A stretch of DNA of 64,000 bases from Caenorhabditis elegans (lineage: Eukaryota > Nematoda > Chromadorea > Rhabditida > Rhabditidae). The DNA lies in NCBI RefSeq assembly GCF_000002985.6, contig NC_003284.9, forward strand, positions 14,012,001 to 14,076,000, read 5' to 3'. A program made the position numbers and the translations under genes. Below the pieces are notes generated by a model, which saw only the letters and a program-made list of their open reading frames with translations, had not been told where the DNA came from and ran no database searches. Numbering within the stretch: position 1 is the first letter of the stretch; every line of letters begins with the position of its first letter. This document shows, piece after piece, positions 1-12,040 of this stretch.

Positions 1-114
1 TTGACAGTAACTAAAAACTTTTCAAAATTTTTTTTGAAGAGTTTTATTATTATATTTGATCATTTAAGATATTTTTCAAAATTAAAGTACCCATAATCTA
101 AATCTATCACTCAC

Positions 115-517
115 TGCAAAATGAAAATCAAATGATTATTCTCGTCCAATGTAATCACCGAATTCGAAATCGGAAACGACCCCACCGGCTCGCGATGCGA
201 AGTGAACTCCCCTTCCGTTTTGTAATAGACGAGCTCTTCGGTAATCTCGTCAATGGCAAAATAGAATCGTCGGCGTGGTCGCCATAAAGCCAATGCTGAA
301 TATGAAAAATCCTTTTAGTAAATATACTTTATTGCGTTTTTTTTCTCGAACAATGGATTCAGTTTTTTTTGTCCTATCCTCGAAAATAAAAATAGAATAT
401 CAAATATATTGAAAGTCGAAAAAAAAAATTGCAAAGCTTACCACCACCAAGATATTTCATATGGAGAAATCCAGCAATTGAATAGGCATGTTGAATTTCA
501 GTTGTTTTGGAAGTCAT
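115..517 (-). CDS. 5' part of a PH-domain protein gene (continues left of window)
   Basis: Two exons read on the minus strand. Exon 1 is 517-442, with ATG at 517-515 and donor GTAAGC after phase 1. Exon 2 is 295-115, with acceptor TATTCAG and donor GTGAGT leaving phase 2, so the gene runs off the left edge. The 146-nt intron keeps the frame. The joined product has a short N-terminus, then AGFLHMKYLGG, RRRFYFAIDE, LVYYKTEGEF and REPVGSFPI. This spacing is typical of beta strands 1-4 of a pleckstrin-homology domain, a fold that usually binds phosphoinositides or proteins at membranes. The REP-G pattern after the YYKTE strand recalls PH domains of TBC1D2-type Rab GAPs, but that is only a guess because the rest is outside the window. 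The start is the first ATG in the open frame, and I saw no clear acceptor right before it. Confidence 0.6.
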
Positions 518-3500
518 CTTGTGTTATTGATTGATTACATATGAAATTCCACAAAAAATATGAAAATTGAAAAAAAATCGATCGTCTCTGAAACTATATC
601 ATCTATAGATTTTTCTAAAAATTAGCTCACATCAAAAAAGACAAAAGATTCGAGGAAAAGAGGTCTATCACGGGTCTCAATCAATGTCTGTTACATATCA
701 AAAAAGGATCTATAAATGAAATTTACTTTAATACGTTCTAAATAGGTTAAAAGAAATATCCATAGTTACTTTGCATTAAACCAATTAGTATAATTAATAG
801 TGAAGGAAAATTATTTGGAATTAACTTTGGGTAAGTTGTGGTAAATTTGTGAATGATAACGCACTGTTTTCTCAGACTACGATTGTTTAAAGAAACGGAG
901 TGTCGTTGCAGCACAAAAAAATTCAATGAAAAATGGTTTCCTATTGTCTAACAAACAGCTAGACAATAAGGGTATTATTTTCAACAAAAAAATTCAAAAT
1001 TCAATTTGCTATTGCTTCCAAACTTCACCCTAGACTTTTAAAATAAATTTTTGCATTTGAAATTGTGAGTCAGTTTTATTGATAGTTTTATTTATAAACA
1101 TCAGATATTGATTTTTGGTGTGTTCAACCATTAAAGAAAATTTCACATAATAAATTGGCAATTTTTAAGCAAATAAATAATTGAAAGATATGCCCATCTG
1201 TTATGCAAGACGGACAAGAAAGAAGAATATATAAAAGAAACACATTTGAGAATGGAACATCTAACAGTTTTATGACCGCAAATGGGAAAAAATGCAGAAA
1301 TAGTGGAGCGGGGTTGGTTTCAAACGCACTTCGATAACAATTTTTAGTTGGTTTTCAATTGGACGAACATTTTTCAATTCAATTTCAAATCTCAAAAACA
1401 AGTTGGATAATAAAATACGATAATACGGGAGTCGTCCAACAAACAGCAGCACACCGCGACTTCCAAATGGACCAAAGATGAGAGTTATGTAATGAAGTGG
1501 TAGTGAAACTATTTTTTTTTCACCAATTTCAAAACTGGTAATATTGAGCTGTTTAAACAATATAATGAGGGAACAGCAAAGGGCATGGCTTGATTCGAAA
1601 TGAAGGGGAAAGTTAAACAGAAACAGATACAGAAATATTAAATTTATGAATTGTATATGCGTGTGAACAAAGAATGATGGACAAATCTATTGAGTCGAGG
1701 GAAAGAATAGGGGGAATCTCTCACTGTTTGCTCCTTTCCTGATTTGTTGTTTTGCATTTTAATATGGAGGTCAGGAAACTGTTTGGGGGATTAGTAGATT
1801 TGAGCCAAAAAAAATGCCACCGGACTCTTGCGGGTCAGGATGACTTTTTAGTGTAACGTTAAATCCAAATAATTTTCCTTTTATCACTGTCGGCAGCCTG
1901 GATAAAAAGTTTCTAAAATGTGTTTCTGTTTTGCTTAGGCCATTTTCGACCAATATGTTCACCTATAATAACGTTTTGTTTCCAAATTGCTGAATTGCTG
2001 AATGAGCAATGCTTATCCCTAAAAATAATAGGATTTTCCAATTATCCTATGTAGCAGCCTCTCAGCGATAGGGCTCCCATGCGGCGTCACTCCCACGCCG
2101 CTATCGAAATCTTTGAAGCGATGCGCGGAACCCAAAAAGTGTCGGACGCGGATCCAAGTTTGCATCAAATAGTGTCATACCCAAATAGTTTGCATCAAAT
2201 AGTGTCATACCCAATCGCACTACTTGGTGCAAACTTGGCTCCGCGTCCGACACTTTTTGGGTTCCGCGCATCGCTATACAGAATTCGATCGCGGCGTGAA
2301 AGCGGCGTTTGCGGCGTGGGAGTGACGCCGCATGGGAACCCTACTCTGCGAGTAATAATGTGGGCCAAATCAAATTATTAAAATGTTTTTTATAAACACG
2401 GAACAAAATTAACAAATCTGGCAATAAAAAGGAGTAGTGAATCAGTGTAGACTTGAGTTATTTTTAAACCCCTTGTTTTTACTATTAGCAAACAGAGATC
2501 TGCGATAATTAGAATTTGTTTTTTGTAATGTACTTAATCAGAGGTTACGGCAAACGGTTTTTTTCGGCAAATTAGGAAATCGCAGACGGACAATTTGCCG
2601 ATTTGCTGAATTTGTCGGCAAAAAGTTTCCGAACGGCAATCGCCGCCCACCCCTGTACCAACTACCGAAAACATTTTTTTGGTGTAGCGCCAATGACATT
2701 TTATAGAAATTCTAGAAGGTGATACATGATGTTTTACCGAAGACTTATTTGAATAATTGTTGATTAAAGGTTCTGTTTTATGTAGTCATTCAGTATGTAG
2801 TCAGTCATTCACTTTTGAGGCTAATTTTTATACGTTTTTTCTACGTGATGGGTGAAAGATGAATTTAAAGGATGTGCGACAAATTCGACAAATTTTATTT
2901 GGGGATAAAATCAATATTTTTGGTCAAAATTGCATTGCCAAACTGGAAACTCATTTTAGCTTTGAACTTTGCCTTTTGTAAAGCAAGTTTGTGGTTTTGT
3001 TTGAACAGTTTTGTCTATGCCCGCCCAAAGGCCAACAATGCGAATGGCCTAGACGTTTGCTTGCTGAAATCTGTCATCTGAATGTGAGAAATAATTTTAC
3101 TTCCAGCCAGGCAGCTTACTAAAAAAAACACCATAAAACACGATACATTTCAGACACGTTCTAGAATTTGTATTTTAAGTAGAATCCTGATTCAACTTCC
3201 TGTTATGCAAGTTCATCTTTATTATAAATCGTGCACAAATAAAAAACATTACTTAATTAAACTGTTCACCTTCCCCAAGGGCAATCTGGCCCATAACAAG
3301 TTCCAGGATAAAATCCACTGTCGCGTGTGCCAATCATCAAGTTTCCATAGTTGTCATAATGTCAATTCGAAGTTTGATATGATGGATAAGAGGATATAAT
3401 AAACGCATTTACAGCAATCAATAATGTAGAAATAATTAATAAACTATAGTTGAAACTGGCATGCATTTTGATAGATTTTAAAATATTTAACACTTTTCAT

Positions 3501-3943
3501 AGCTGGCTTCATACTTTTTATACTTTCCTCGACGTCTACTTTGATGATTTTCTAGCTATTGTCATCATAGGCGTGATCAAGCGTAGTCCGATCAAATCAT
3601 CACATATTAAATATCTTATATCACCATTAAAATCACTACAGTTTTTCATCAGTAGAAATGTGTAGCGGAACGACACTACAAGCAGTTCATTTTCATGATA
3701 TCATTCTCTTAATTAAAATCTTAACTGATGAAATTAAATGAAACTATTACACTGATCTGTTTTTTTTGGTTAAATACATATTTTAATTAAGAACACAACG
3801 AAAAAAAAATTGATAAATCGTAATAGTGCCGAATTGTTTTCTTTACTGCATAGCGGTCTGCGTTTCTCATATTGAACCTAACCTCGCCGTCTTACGCCAA
3901 TGGCACAGCGTTTTCTACGCTCATTGCAATGAAAGTTTTCATC
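518..3943. other. Gene-poor stretch with repeat fragments
   Basis: No exon set with consistent splice sites was found. The stretch is AT-rich. It holds a foldback element at 2061-2352 (listed separately). Around 2545-2655 there is a segment rich in the motif CGGCAAA/TTTGCCG, which looks like a dispersed nematode repeat. Short open frames such as the minus-strand one at 1270-1560 have no recognisable motif or splice support. Confidence 0.5.
2061..2352. repeat. Foldback element with internal 30-bp tandem duplication
   Basis: The left arm (2061 to about 2166) and right arm (about 2229 to 2352) are inverted copies. For example CATGCGGCGTCACTCCCACG near 2079 is mirrored at about 2313-2335, and GTGTCGGACGCGGA near 2140 is mirrored near 2240-2253. 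The right arm has extra sequence around 2280-2305. In the centre a 30-bp unit starting TGCATCAAATAGTGTC occurs at 2161-2190 and again from 2191. The GC-rich arms contrast with AT-rich flanks, as in MITE-like palindromic DNA elements of nematodes. No coding sequence is evident. Confidence 0.75.
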
Positions 3944-4014
3944 TCCGTTGTGGTCTAGTGGTTAGGATTTATGGCTCTCACCCATAAGGCCGGGGTTCGA
4001 TTCCCCGCAACGGA
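3944..4014 (+). tRNA. tRNA-Glu (anticodon CTC)
   Basis: A full cloverleaf can be drawn. The 7-bp acceptor TCCGTTG pairs with CAACGGA. The D arm contains the A-box TGGTCTAGTGG. The anticodon stem TATGG/CCATA encloses loop CTCTCAC with anticodon CTC. The T arm CCGGGGTTCGATTCCCCG contains a perfect B-box GGTTCGATTCC. The 3' CCA is not encoded, as usual in eukaryotes, and a T-run (ACTTTTTG) lies just downstream as the pol III terminator. There is no intron. This is a standard nuclear tRNA-Glu. Confidence 0.95.
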
Positions 4015-7000
4015 ATACTTTTTGTAAGGAATGTAGCTTAGCATTGCCAAATACTAATGATTTTATACACCTGAAATAAAAAGTTGTTAGCTAAAACCTT
4101 ATATTTTCATATCAAACGGAAAGGATTACAAGTTACCTAGTTACCTTCGTTTGTTGCATGTTTCAGTGGTACAAAAGTGTTTTATAGTATGTTCTACTGA
4201 AAGGAATGAAAAGCTTGACATTATATCTACTTAATCTCGGGGATTATCACGATTTAATAATATGCTCACGATGAAAATTAATCATTTCAAAGGTCAGATT
4301 ACTCAAGCCCAAAAATGTTTCGTTGGGAGTAGTTGTTTTTTCAGTCTTTATTTTGATTGTATTGAACCTTTTAGAAATTTGCCATTACCTTAGACGACAA
4401 TACGTTTTTGTTTTATTTTAGACTTGATTTCGTACCGCATAAAAATATAGTGAAAGGTGGTGGAGGTATTTTCATTACTTCTCGATTCCAATTCTTGGTT
4501 ATCATATTTCAGAGTTTTGAACAATTTCTAGTTATTAGAATCAAAACCCTTATTGACGCTGATCCACTGTTAAGCTCCAAATTAAAAGTTTCTTAAAATG
4601 AGGTTTTGATTATTAAATGTTCCGTTTCTGTTGGCTACCATAGATTTGCCAATCTCAATTACAAATCTCAATTGACGTCAGATGCCTCAGATGCCCACTT
4701 TCCGAAGGAACATTCAACGGCATCGAATACACAAAAAAATATATATGAAAGCAGCTGTTCACTTGGTCGTCACCATCTGCCACAACTGCTTCCGTCGGGT
4801 CTTTCTTCGTCAGAGACAGCCTGTCCACGGAGCTATCCATCTTTCTTCTATCTTCTCTCTTCTTTTCAAAACTCGGTACTTCGCTTCTCGCACACAACAC
4901 ACACAGCGGTTGGCTAGCGTCTTCTTCTACTTGCCCCGGGGCGTCGTGGGTCCCGTCTTCGCTTCTCTGCGTCGTTTTATTCAACTATCTTTTTTGGAGA
5001 AAAGACCGAGATGTTGGGAGAGAGAAAGAGGAACGTAGAGACCTCCCAAGCAAGCAATTTTTCATGGTCCCTCGCTTACTCCGTTTTCTCCATCTTCTTT
5101 TTTCCGTATTTTCCATCTTCTGCAACGCCCCCTCTCTATGGGCCATTCGATGCGCAAGCAGCCACATTCCAAGATATTTCCATGTTGCATTCTTTGTGTT
5201 TTCTCCATTTTTCGCGCAAAAATTGAACGAATTTTTGTACGCTCAAGAAAAAATTAAATTGATTTTTTACGAATCCTACGGAAAAATGTACTATTGATTA
5301 ATAATTTGGTTTGGTATAAAAAAAAAAAAGAAAAAAAAAATTCAACTTTAAATTTGATAATCTAGTCTTTGAAATGCCTATTATTTAGGTCACTATGGTA
5401 AACCTATCTAGAAATTTCAAAATTTTCAAAACCATTCAACATTTCCACCTTGTTGGTTTCCCACCTACCAACTTCTCGTATACCTTCAAAAATGCAAACC
5501 TCTTCCGTCCGAGGTTTTTGAGAATGTTTTATATCTGTTTGCGTAGCGTTAGACACAAGGTCGTTTGCTTCTTGCTTAGTTCTCCGTTTTTCTTTTGAAT
5601 GTTACTTTTTCGTACCAGTATTCAGTTTCAAAAGTGTTTTTTCGTGTGTGTAAATTTGTAAAATTGTCACTCGAAAATACCTTATTAGAACTCGCACCTC
5701 AATTGAAATTCTTATCTCTGACATCGTTCAAAAGCAATTGCAGTAAGAAAATCGCAGACTTGATTTTGTAGATCCAAACTGGTCCAAAACTACCGATTTT
5801 CATAATGAGACGTTCTGAAATTTTCCCAAACAAAAATTATGGCGATTCAAAGTTTTGAAAAAAAAACCTATTTTTTTGCTAAAATCTCAAACTTTGCCAA
5901 CTCAGTGTCGCAACGGACGTAACTTTTTTACCACCCTTTAATGATTCACGTACCATATCGACCGGGTACTCATGGATGCTCAAAATTGTACAATTTTTGT
6001 GCACCCTTCGAGTGAAAAAGCATCGGAGTTTGTCAAGTTATTGTAGCTTTTTCTAAAAAAGTTGAACAGCCAGAAATCTTCTGTTTAAAAAAATCAGAAC
6101 GTCTGATTACGAAATTTAGTAGTTTTGGGCCATTTTGGGTTTAAAGAGCAGTCTCTACAAAATTTAATAATTCAAACAAAGAAAAAAAGTTTTTTTTTTC
6201 CGAAAATTTAAGTATTCCATCCAGTGTCGTTATACAAACACCAGCACTTCAGAAGTATGTTTCTTCAACAAAAAAAACGTATCTGACTAGTGAGTGTTCA
6301 CTTTGAAATGTGTCCGTCAAATACTTCCCCCACTGTTTCTCATTCTTGCATGATGGCATTTTTCCCGGCTCAAATCCCGAAGGGTTCACTTCTTTCATGT
6401 ATTCACCACATTCACTCTGAAAAACTCTCATTTCCTTTGACGCACACTCAATGTCATTAAGAGACCGTGGGAGGACTATTCGGTGCGCTTAATAGTCCTG
6501 CTTCATCAAGAATTCAGCATTTATCGGACATTTTCTCTCTCTCTCGCTCCTTTTTCTGCCTTCTGGAACAATTTTGCTGTTTAGTCATTCATTTTCTATC
6601 TTGTTTCACATTTCAGAAGGCAAGATGTGAGAGCTCTGATTCTTCGACAAACGTTTTGGGCATTGACACCGTTTCGTTAATCAAAAAAAAATGCATTTAC
6701 ACGTATTATGTAAGTTTGGGGGGCCTAGAATGTATAATTCTAATTAAACTTTTAGATAAAAGTTTTTATAATAGCCATAGCAATATTTTATAATTTTAAT
6801 AAAGTACGAAAAAAAACTCGAAAAAAATTATGTAAAAAATTATGGTTACAAAGTTTTGGTCAATGATTTTACAACAACAGTTCATATCTTCAAATAATAT
6901 TCAAAACAACTTTTTTCCAATTATTGATCCCAATTTGAAATAAATTCAGAAATTCTCGAGTTCCAATAATCCCTTCTTCGAAACATGAAAAACTGATGTG

Positions 7001-8598
7001 ATGAAAATTCTGTGATTGGAGACGACGTGCAGCTTTGGCGACACATTCACAGTCCCGACTTCTTCAGGATGCCCACGACTGTGATACTCTCGCATAGCTA
7101 TTCCTCGTCCCCGATGCGATTCAATGTGATTAACTCATCTGTTTTACTACTACAACAACTACTTCTTCCCACTGTCGATGATATTTTTTCCCTGATAATC
7201 TGTATTTGATATTTTCCAGTCTGTGTCTCTTTACCACCGTGATTCAATATCTATGATATTTTTTGTATTATCTCGCTTTATGACCGTGATTACCAATAAT
7301 TAACGAATAATGAATATTTAAACCGAAAATCGTGTAAACTTGAAGAATGTCGCATGAATGAATTAGCTTTATTATGGAATCTTATGGTGCTGAAATTGCA
7401 AAAATAAACATTCGTATAACCAGGAAAAAAATGTTGTCAGTATCAAAAGAGTTATATCATTTAATTGTACATGTTTCATGTGATTCAATACATTAACAAA
7501 AACTTCGAGACAAATAAGATGAATTATAAAAAGTATTAACCGATGCATTGTCAGATCAAGTAAGATTGGAACTTAGTTCAGTGCCGGCGCTAATGAACTT
7601 GTTTTCAGAGAGCATTGTGATTCAAGAGAGTAAAATTATTCAGAACTTTGTATAATTTTATTCAACAAAAGAATTCAATGATGCTACTACCCTTCTAATC
7701 GTGAATTGTGCCAAATGAAATTTGAACTGATTTTCAAAATAAATATCCAAAATTGAGATAATGAGTTGCTTTCCAAAATTACCTAGGACCCTTTGAAATA
7801 CCCAAAATTTGGATTACTGCATTTTTTCTCCAAATTTTCAACACTTTTTCTTAATATATGCACATCTTCTCTTACTGAACTGCATATTTACATGGTAAAC
7901 ATGGCGATGATTGTAACGATGACACATTCATAAAATTTCCAGATGGAATTTGAATTGAATAAAAAGAAGGCGTCAACGTCAAAAATGAAATGATGCTTTA
8001 TGTTTGAACAGTCGTGCCATCACTTTCTCACTTTCTTCTTTTTTTTCCATTTCTTTGCACAATTTTGAAATGGGAAATATTTGGAATTCCTTCAACTTTT
8101 TTGGTGTTTTTCTTGTGATTTATTATTCTTAGTACGTTTTTAAATAATAATGTTATTTAAAAATAATTTTAATAGTGTTGTAGGGACCATTTATCTGAGA
8201 AATGATTAAAATTAGTCTAGTTCTATACTCGAACAGTGCTAAATTTTTGTTCTACGTCAGAATTCCGAGTGTTTCAACAGTAAAATCCTAGTAAAACGGT
8301 AAAAATACCGTACTAGCCCCTCCCCTGTTAAGTCTAATTTCTTTGAATAACACTGCTTTTCAACTGAGACGTTTGCTATTATTAATGAGCTCTTTTTTCA
8401 ATTGAACTTGATAAAAATTCAAAGTTTTGATTATATAAGCTTTTTTAATTGATTCAAACATGTCAGGAGCTCCTTTGCTCTTTTATCTATTTGTAATCTT
8501 GTCTGCAAGAAAATCACACATTTACTCTCTCAACAACTTACTTTATATATTTCTCTCCATAAAAAAATGTGTCCCTCATATGTTTTTATAGTAACAAT
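4015..8598. other. Intergenic stretch, pyrimidine-rich blocks and one foldback element
   Basis: No supportable multi-exon gene. 4750-5220 is pyrimidine-rich with short overlapping open frames on both strands, as often seen in C. elegans upstream DNA. An inverted repeat lies at 5768-6142. A cysteine-containing minus-strand open frame at about 6249-6480 is discussed in the findings. The last 600 bases before the CAP-domain gene probably hold its promoter, but I see no defined element. Confidence 0.45.
5768..6142. repeat. Degenerate terminal inverted-repeat element
   Basis: A segment of about 50 nt at 5768-5818, containing CCAAACTGGTCCAAAACTAC and GAGACGTTCTGA, is inverted at 6091-6142 as TCAGAACGTCTGATTACGAA and GTAGTTTTGGGCCATTTTGG. 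The arms have several mismatches. The roughly 270-nt centre has no coding sequence. It is most likely an old non-autonomous DNA transposon. Confidence 0.6.
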
Positions 8599-10324
8599 AT
8601 GAACCTGGATGCATTTCTCCCTCCCATGCTGGTTCCGAACCGAGAAGAACAAAGGCATACAATTACTCGAAAACGAATGGAGAGATTCTCAACGGGCGGA
8701 CAATTACTATCTGTGACGGATGTGGTGAGTGACTGATGAAAAAATGGGGGGGGGGGGAAGATGAAAGTAGAAAAACCCGCTGATGATGACTAGTTATTAT
8801 ACACAGAAAACGACGCACTTTGATGATAATCCACAACAATCGACACTTCCATTTGATGGCAACCGATACTACTCGAATAATAGAAATACGCTCCGCGAGG
8901 CGGATTATGACACTGTTCACACCTATCGCGATGTGCTTCATGAACCAAAAAGGCAGGAAGTCAATTACAGGATTCCGAGAGCTAGAGAACCTGTGGAAAG
9001 AGAATATCCAGTTAAAAGTTAGTGCAAATAGTTGATAACATTTTCGATAGCAATTTGCCCATCAGTCTGAACGCTTAACAAAGGTTTAATACAATACAAT
9101 ATTGGTATTTTATATGAGATTTGTAATTTTACATTTACAGTTATCAAACAGAAAACATTGCATTAGTGACAAAAAGCATAAATTTCAAAATGTTAAAAAA
9201 GGAGTAATGCTTCTGTGTGTTGTTAATGTATAGACCCAAAATGTGCACGAGTTTTGTATATAGATTTTGAAAACAACATTATCATAATTTCCCAAGGCTA
9301 ACCTGCTAAACAGAAGGGAAACCCCATTTCAGAGACTTACCAAAAAAATTTCAATTTACAGGAATAGATCGTGTTGCGCCAACGCAAATCATTCGAGAAT
9401 ATAGCAGAAGTGATGATTCAACTTTGAACCCAGAATGGAAAACGACTGACTCTTATGTACGGAAAACATCAATTTTAAAGTCGGTTAACTATTAACTCAT
9501 TTTTCAAATTAATCGTTATAATTTCAGAACCGCTAAAAAAGATTCTCATCAGCACCATCATCAAGTTCCTGCTGCACCATATCCTGCTGGAACTCTTCCT
9601 CCCAGCTCTCAGCGAGTGGAATGGAGAGAGCCACTAGACTGTCTTATTGATAGAATGAACAGAATCAGAAGTACAATTGCTTGCCCTCCATTGGAACCAT
9701 CGGTCCGGTTAGCTGATATTGCTGCCCAGTGGGCTCGGATGTTGGCGATCAGAGGGGAATTTCGGTAATGCAAACGTTTTTATAATGGTTGGAATATGAG
9801 TGTCAAAATTTGAAATATGACCATGAAAATGGTATGAATTTGCAACTGAAACATTACTTCAAATTCTGTGGAGAATTTTTGAATAGCGTATATTGTATGT
9901 ATGTATAAGACAACAATACTACTCTTATTTCGCAATTTAAAAATAAAAATAATTTTTAAAAACACAAGACAAGAGAAATCCATTAAACCTTCATTCTGAA
10001 TTTAAAAATATTTATAAATCAATAAAAACTGAAATTTTAAGCTGAAACTGAACACAATTCTGATGAAAGTTAACTTTTGATTACACACTGTATGTGCAAG
10101 ACCATGGAAAAAACTTTCAAGCTTGCAGAAGTGACCGCAACCGATGTATGAACATCTGGATGGGGTCTCGTGTAACCGAGTCAATTGCCGACATATGGTG
10201 GGATGAAGCGGAAGAATATGGTACCTGGAACTATCTCGACGTTCAATCACTTTCGTGGGTTGGCGTGGCCAGTGCTTTTAGTGAACAACATCGCCAATTT
10301 ATCGTGGTTGCTGTTTATGAGTGA
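8599..10324 (+). CDS. CAP-superfamily (SCP/GAPR-1-like) domain protein with long N-terminal extension
   Basis: Five exons: 8599-8724, 8807-9017, 9362-9479, 9528-9764 and 10129-10324 (stop TGA 10322-10324). Phases agree throughout and give 295 aa. No signal peptide is seen. Residues 1 to about 185 are polar and probably disordered, with a His-rich patch (SHQHHHQ). From about residue 188 a CAP fold is recognisable: LIDRMNRIRS (the N-x-x-R of helix 1), CPPLEPSVRLADIAAQWARM (helix 2), RNRCMNIWMGS (equivalent to the G-E-N-L-A-W region of GAPR-1), ADIWWDEAEEYG, WVGVASAF and the closing strand FIVVAVYE. The domain is short, about 108 aa, and the usual CAP active-site histidines are not evident, so any enzymatic or metal site is doubtful. 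The last exon starts at TTGCAG/A (10129) because an earlier AG at 10100 breaks the frame. The start is the first ATG; a TTTTATAG acceptor sits just upstream at about 8582-8590, suggesting trans-splicing. Role unknown; the family includes secreted and Golgi-associated proteins. Confidence 0.75.
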
Positions 10325-10557
10325 TTTATTGATGGTTTTTTCTTATTACAATTGAACAATTATGAACCGCTTTAATTAAATTGTTTTCACAAATATCGAA
10401 ATACATCATCTAAAAGTAGATTAACTTGAGGCAACACACAAAAAAACATCATCTAACACCCCCAACTAATCGTCTGCTAATCTTCTTTCTGGAGTTATTT
10501 CCGATGACATTCTCGAATGTGTTTTCTTGTTCAATTCTGCAATAATTGTGTTGTGAC

Positions 10558-12040
10558 TTTAAAGGGGGAGTAGAGTTTGTGGGGAAATATATGTTTCTGA
10601 CTCTAATTTTGCCCCTGATACCGAATATCGATGTGAAAAAATTTTAAAAAATTTCCCTGATTTTATATTAATTTTTAAAATCCGAAAATCCATTGGATGC
10701 CTATATGTGAGTTTTCAAACGCAAAATTTTCCCGCCAGAGACGCCCCGCCCACGAAACCGTGCCGCACGTGTGGGTTTACGAGCTGAATATTTTCATTCT
10801 ATTTTTATTTGATTTTATACCGATTTTCGTCGATTTTTCTCATTTTTTCTCATTTTTTTGGTGTTTTTTATTGAAAATTTTGTGATTTTCGTAAATTTAT
10901 TCCTATTTATTAATAAAAACAAAAACAATTCCATTAAATATCCCATTTTCAGCGCAAAATCGACTGGAGACGAGGAAAATCGTCTGGAGATAGAACGGAT
11001 CAACAAGATTATTATTATATCATTAATAATATTTATCAATTTTCTTCTGAAAGTCTCATTGAGACTCTTATTTACGCCAAGAAATAAATTTAACATTAAA
11101 ATTGTTCATTTAAAAAAAAAATAATTTAAAAAACACATTTTTTGGAAAAAAAAATAAATTGTCCTCGAGGATCCTTCGGAGCGCGTCGAATCAATGTTTC
11201 CGGAACTCTGAAAATTAAATGTTTAAATTATTGTAGAACCCTTTCGTTATTGAGATTTGATAACTTTTAAGTAATAAAATTTTCGCAGTAAGACATTAAA
11301 ACATTTCACAATTAAGCTGGTTCTGAACTGTGTGAAGTATATTGAAAAAAAACTAACTGATACAAAAATATAATTTTATGATAGTTTTCTGGATGTCCCA
11401 ATATAAACGATGTCAATTCTGCGACATGCTACAGTCATCCACGAAAGTAACCCGAATACCGACAAAAGAAGAGGAACGCCAACTTTGGATAGACGCTCTA
11501 GGGGCTGATTTTGGTCGGAAAACGCTTATATTTTCAGCGAACGAACTATTTTTTATGTTTTGATTGTTTTTAAATAATATTTGCCTTAAGAAATTCTCAC
11601 TTTTCCAGGAAAAGTCGTTTCGCCGCGATTTTCCTCGTCTCCAGTCGATTTTGAGCTGAAAATGGGATATTTAATGGAATTGTTTTTGTTTTTATCAATA
11701 AATAGGAATAAATTTACGAAAATCACAAAATTTTCAATAAAAAACACCAAAAAAATGAGAAAAATCGACGAAAATCGGTATAAAATCAAATAAAAATAGA
11801 AGGAAAATATTCAGCTCGTAAACCCACACGTGCGGCACGGTTTCGTGGGCGGGGCGTCTCTGGCGGGAAAATTTTGCGTTTGAAAACTCACATATAGGCA
11901 TCCAATGGATTTTCGGATTTTAAAAATTAATATAAAATCAGGGAAATTTTTTTAAATTTTTTCACATCGATATTCGGTATCAGGGGCAAAATTAGAGTCA
12001 GAAACATATATTTCCCCACAAACTCTACTCCCCCTTTAAA
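10558..12040. mobile_element. Palindromic TTAA-flanked DNA element (about 1.48 kb)
   Basis: The left end TTTAAAGGGGGAGTAGAG (10558) is mirrored by CTCTACTCCCCCTTTAAA ending at 12040. Inverted arms extend to about 10982 on the left and back to about 11626 on the right, roughly 415-425 nt with few indels. TTAA sits at both outer junctions, fitting a piggyBac-type or TTTAAA-target insertion as in known C. elegans palindromic families (from memory). The roughly 640-nt centre carries a 61-codon open frame at 11378-11563 resembling a THAP zinc-finger start. Identical peptide stretches on opposite strands of the arms are a by-product of the palindrome. Confidence 0.8.
11378..11563 (+). pseudogene. 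THAP-like domain ORF fragment inside the palindromic element
   Basis: A 61-codon frame opens in the unpaired centre of the element. It shows C-Q-F-C (C-x2-C), then TRIPTKEEERQLWIDAL and FGRKTLIFS. In THAP domains, DNA-binding zinc fingers found in P-element transposases and many nematode proteins, a C-x2-C is followed by a conserved proline, a tryptophan about 10 residues later, and then C-x2-H. Here the Pro and Trp are in place, but the second zinc-ligand pair (C-x2-H) is missing and the frame stops soon after. It could be a remnant of a transposase or host THAP gene, or an exon whose partners are lost. Confidence 0.4.

Noticed and set aside
1270-1560. 96-codon minus-strand frame
   Set aside because: It has no recognisable family and lacks supporting splice sites or neighbours.
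4655-5297. Several overlapping open frames of 60-118 codons on both strands
   Set aside because: They come from pyrimidine-rich upstream-type DNA. The frames conflict and none has splice sites or recognisable domains.
10094-10128. Using the AG at 10099-10100 as the start of the last CAP-gene exon
   Set aside because: It puts the downstream coding sequence out of frame with the previous exon. The AG at 10127-10128 restores phase and the CAP motif.
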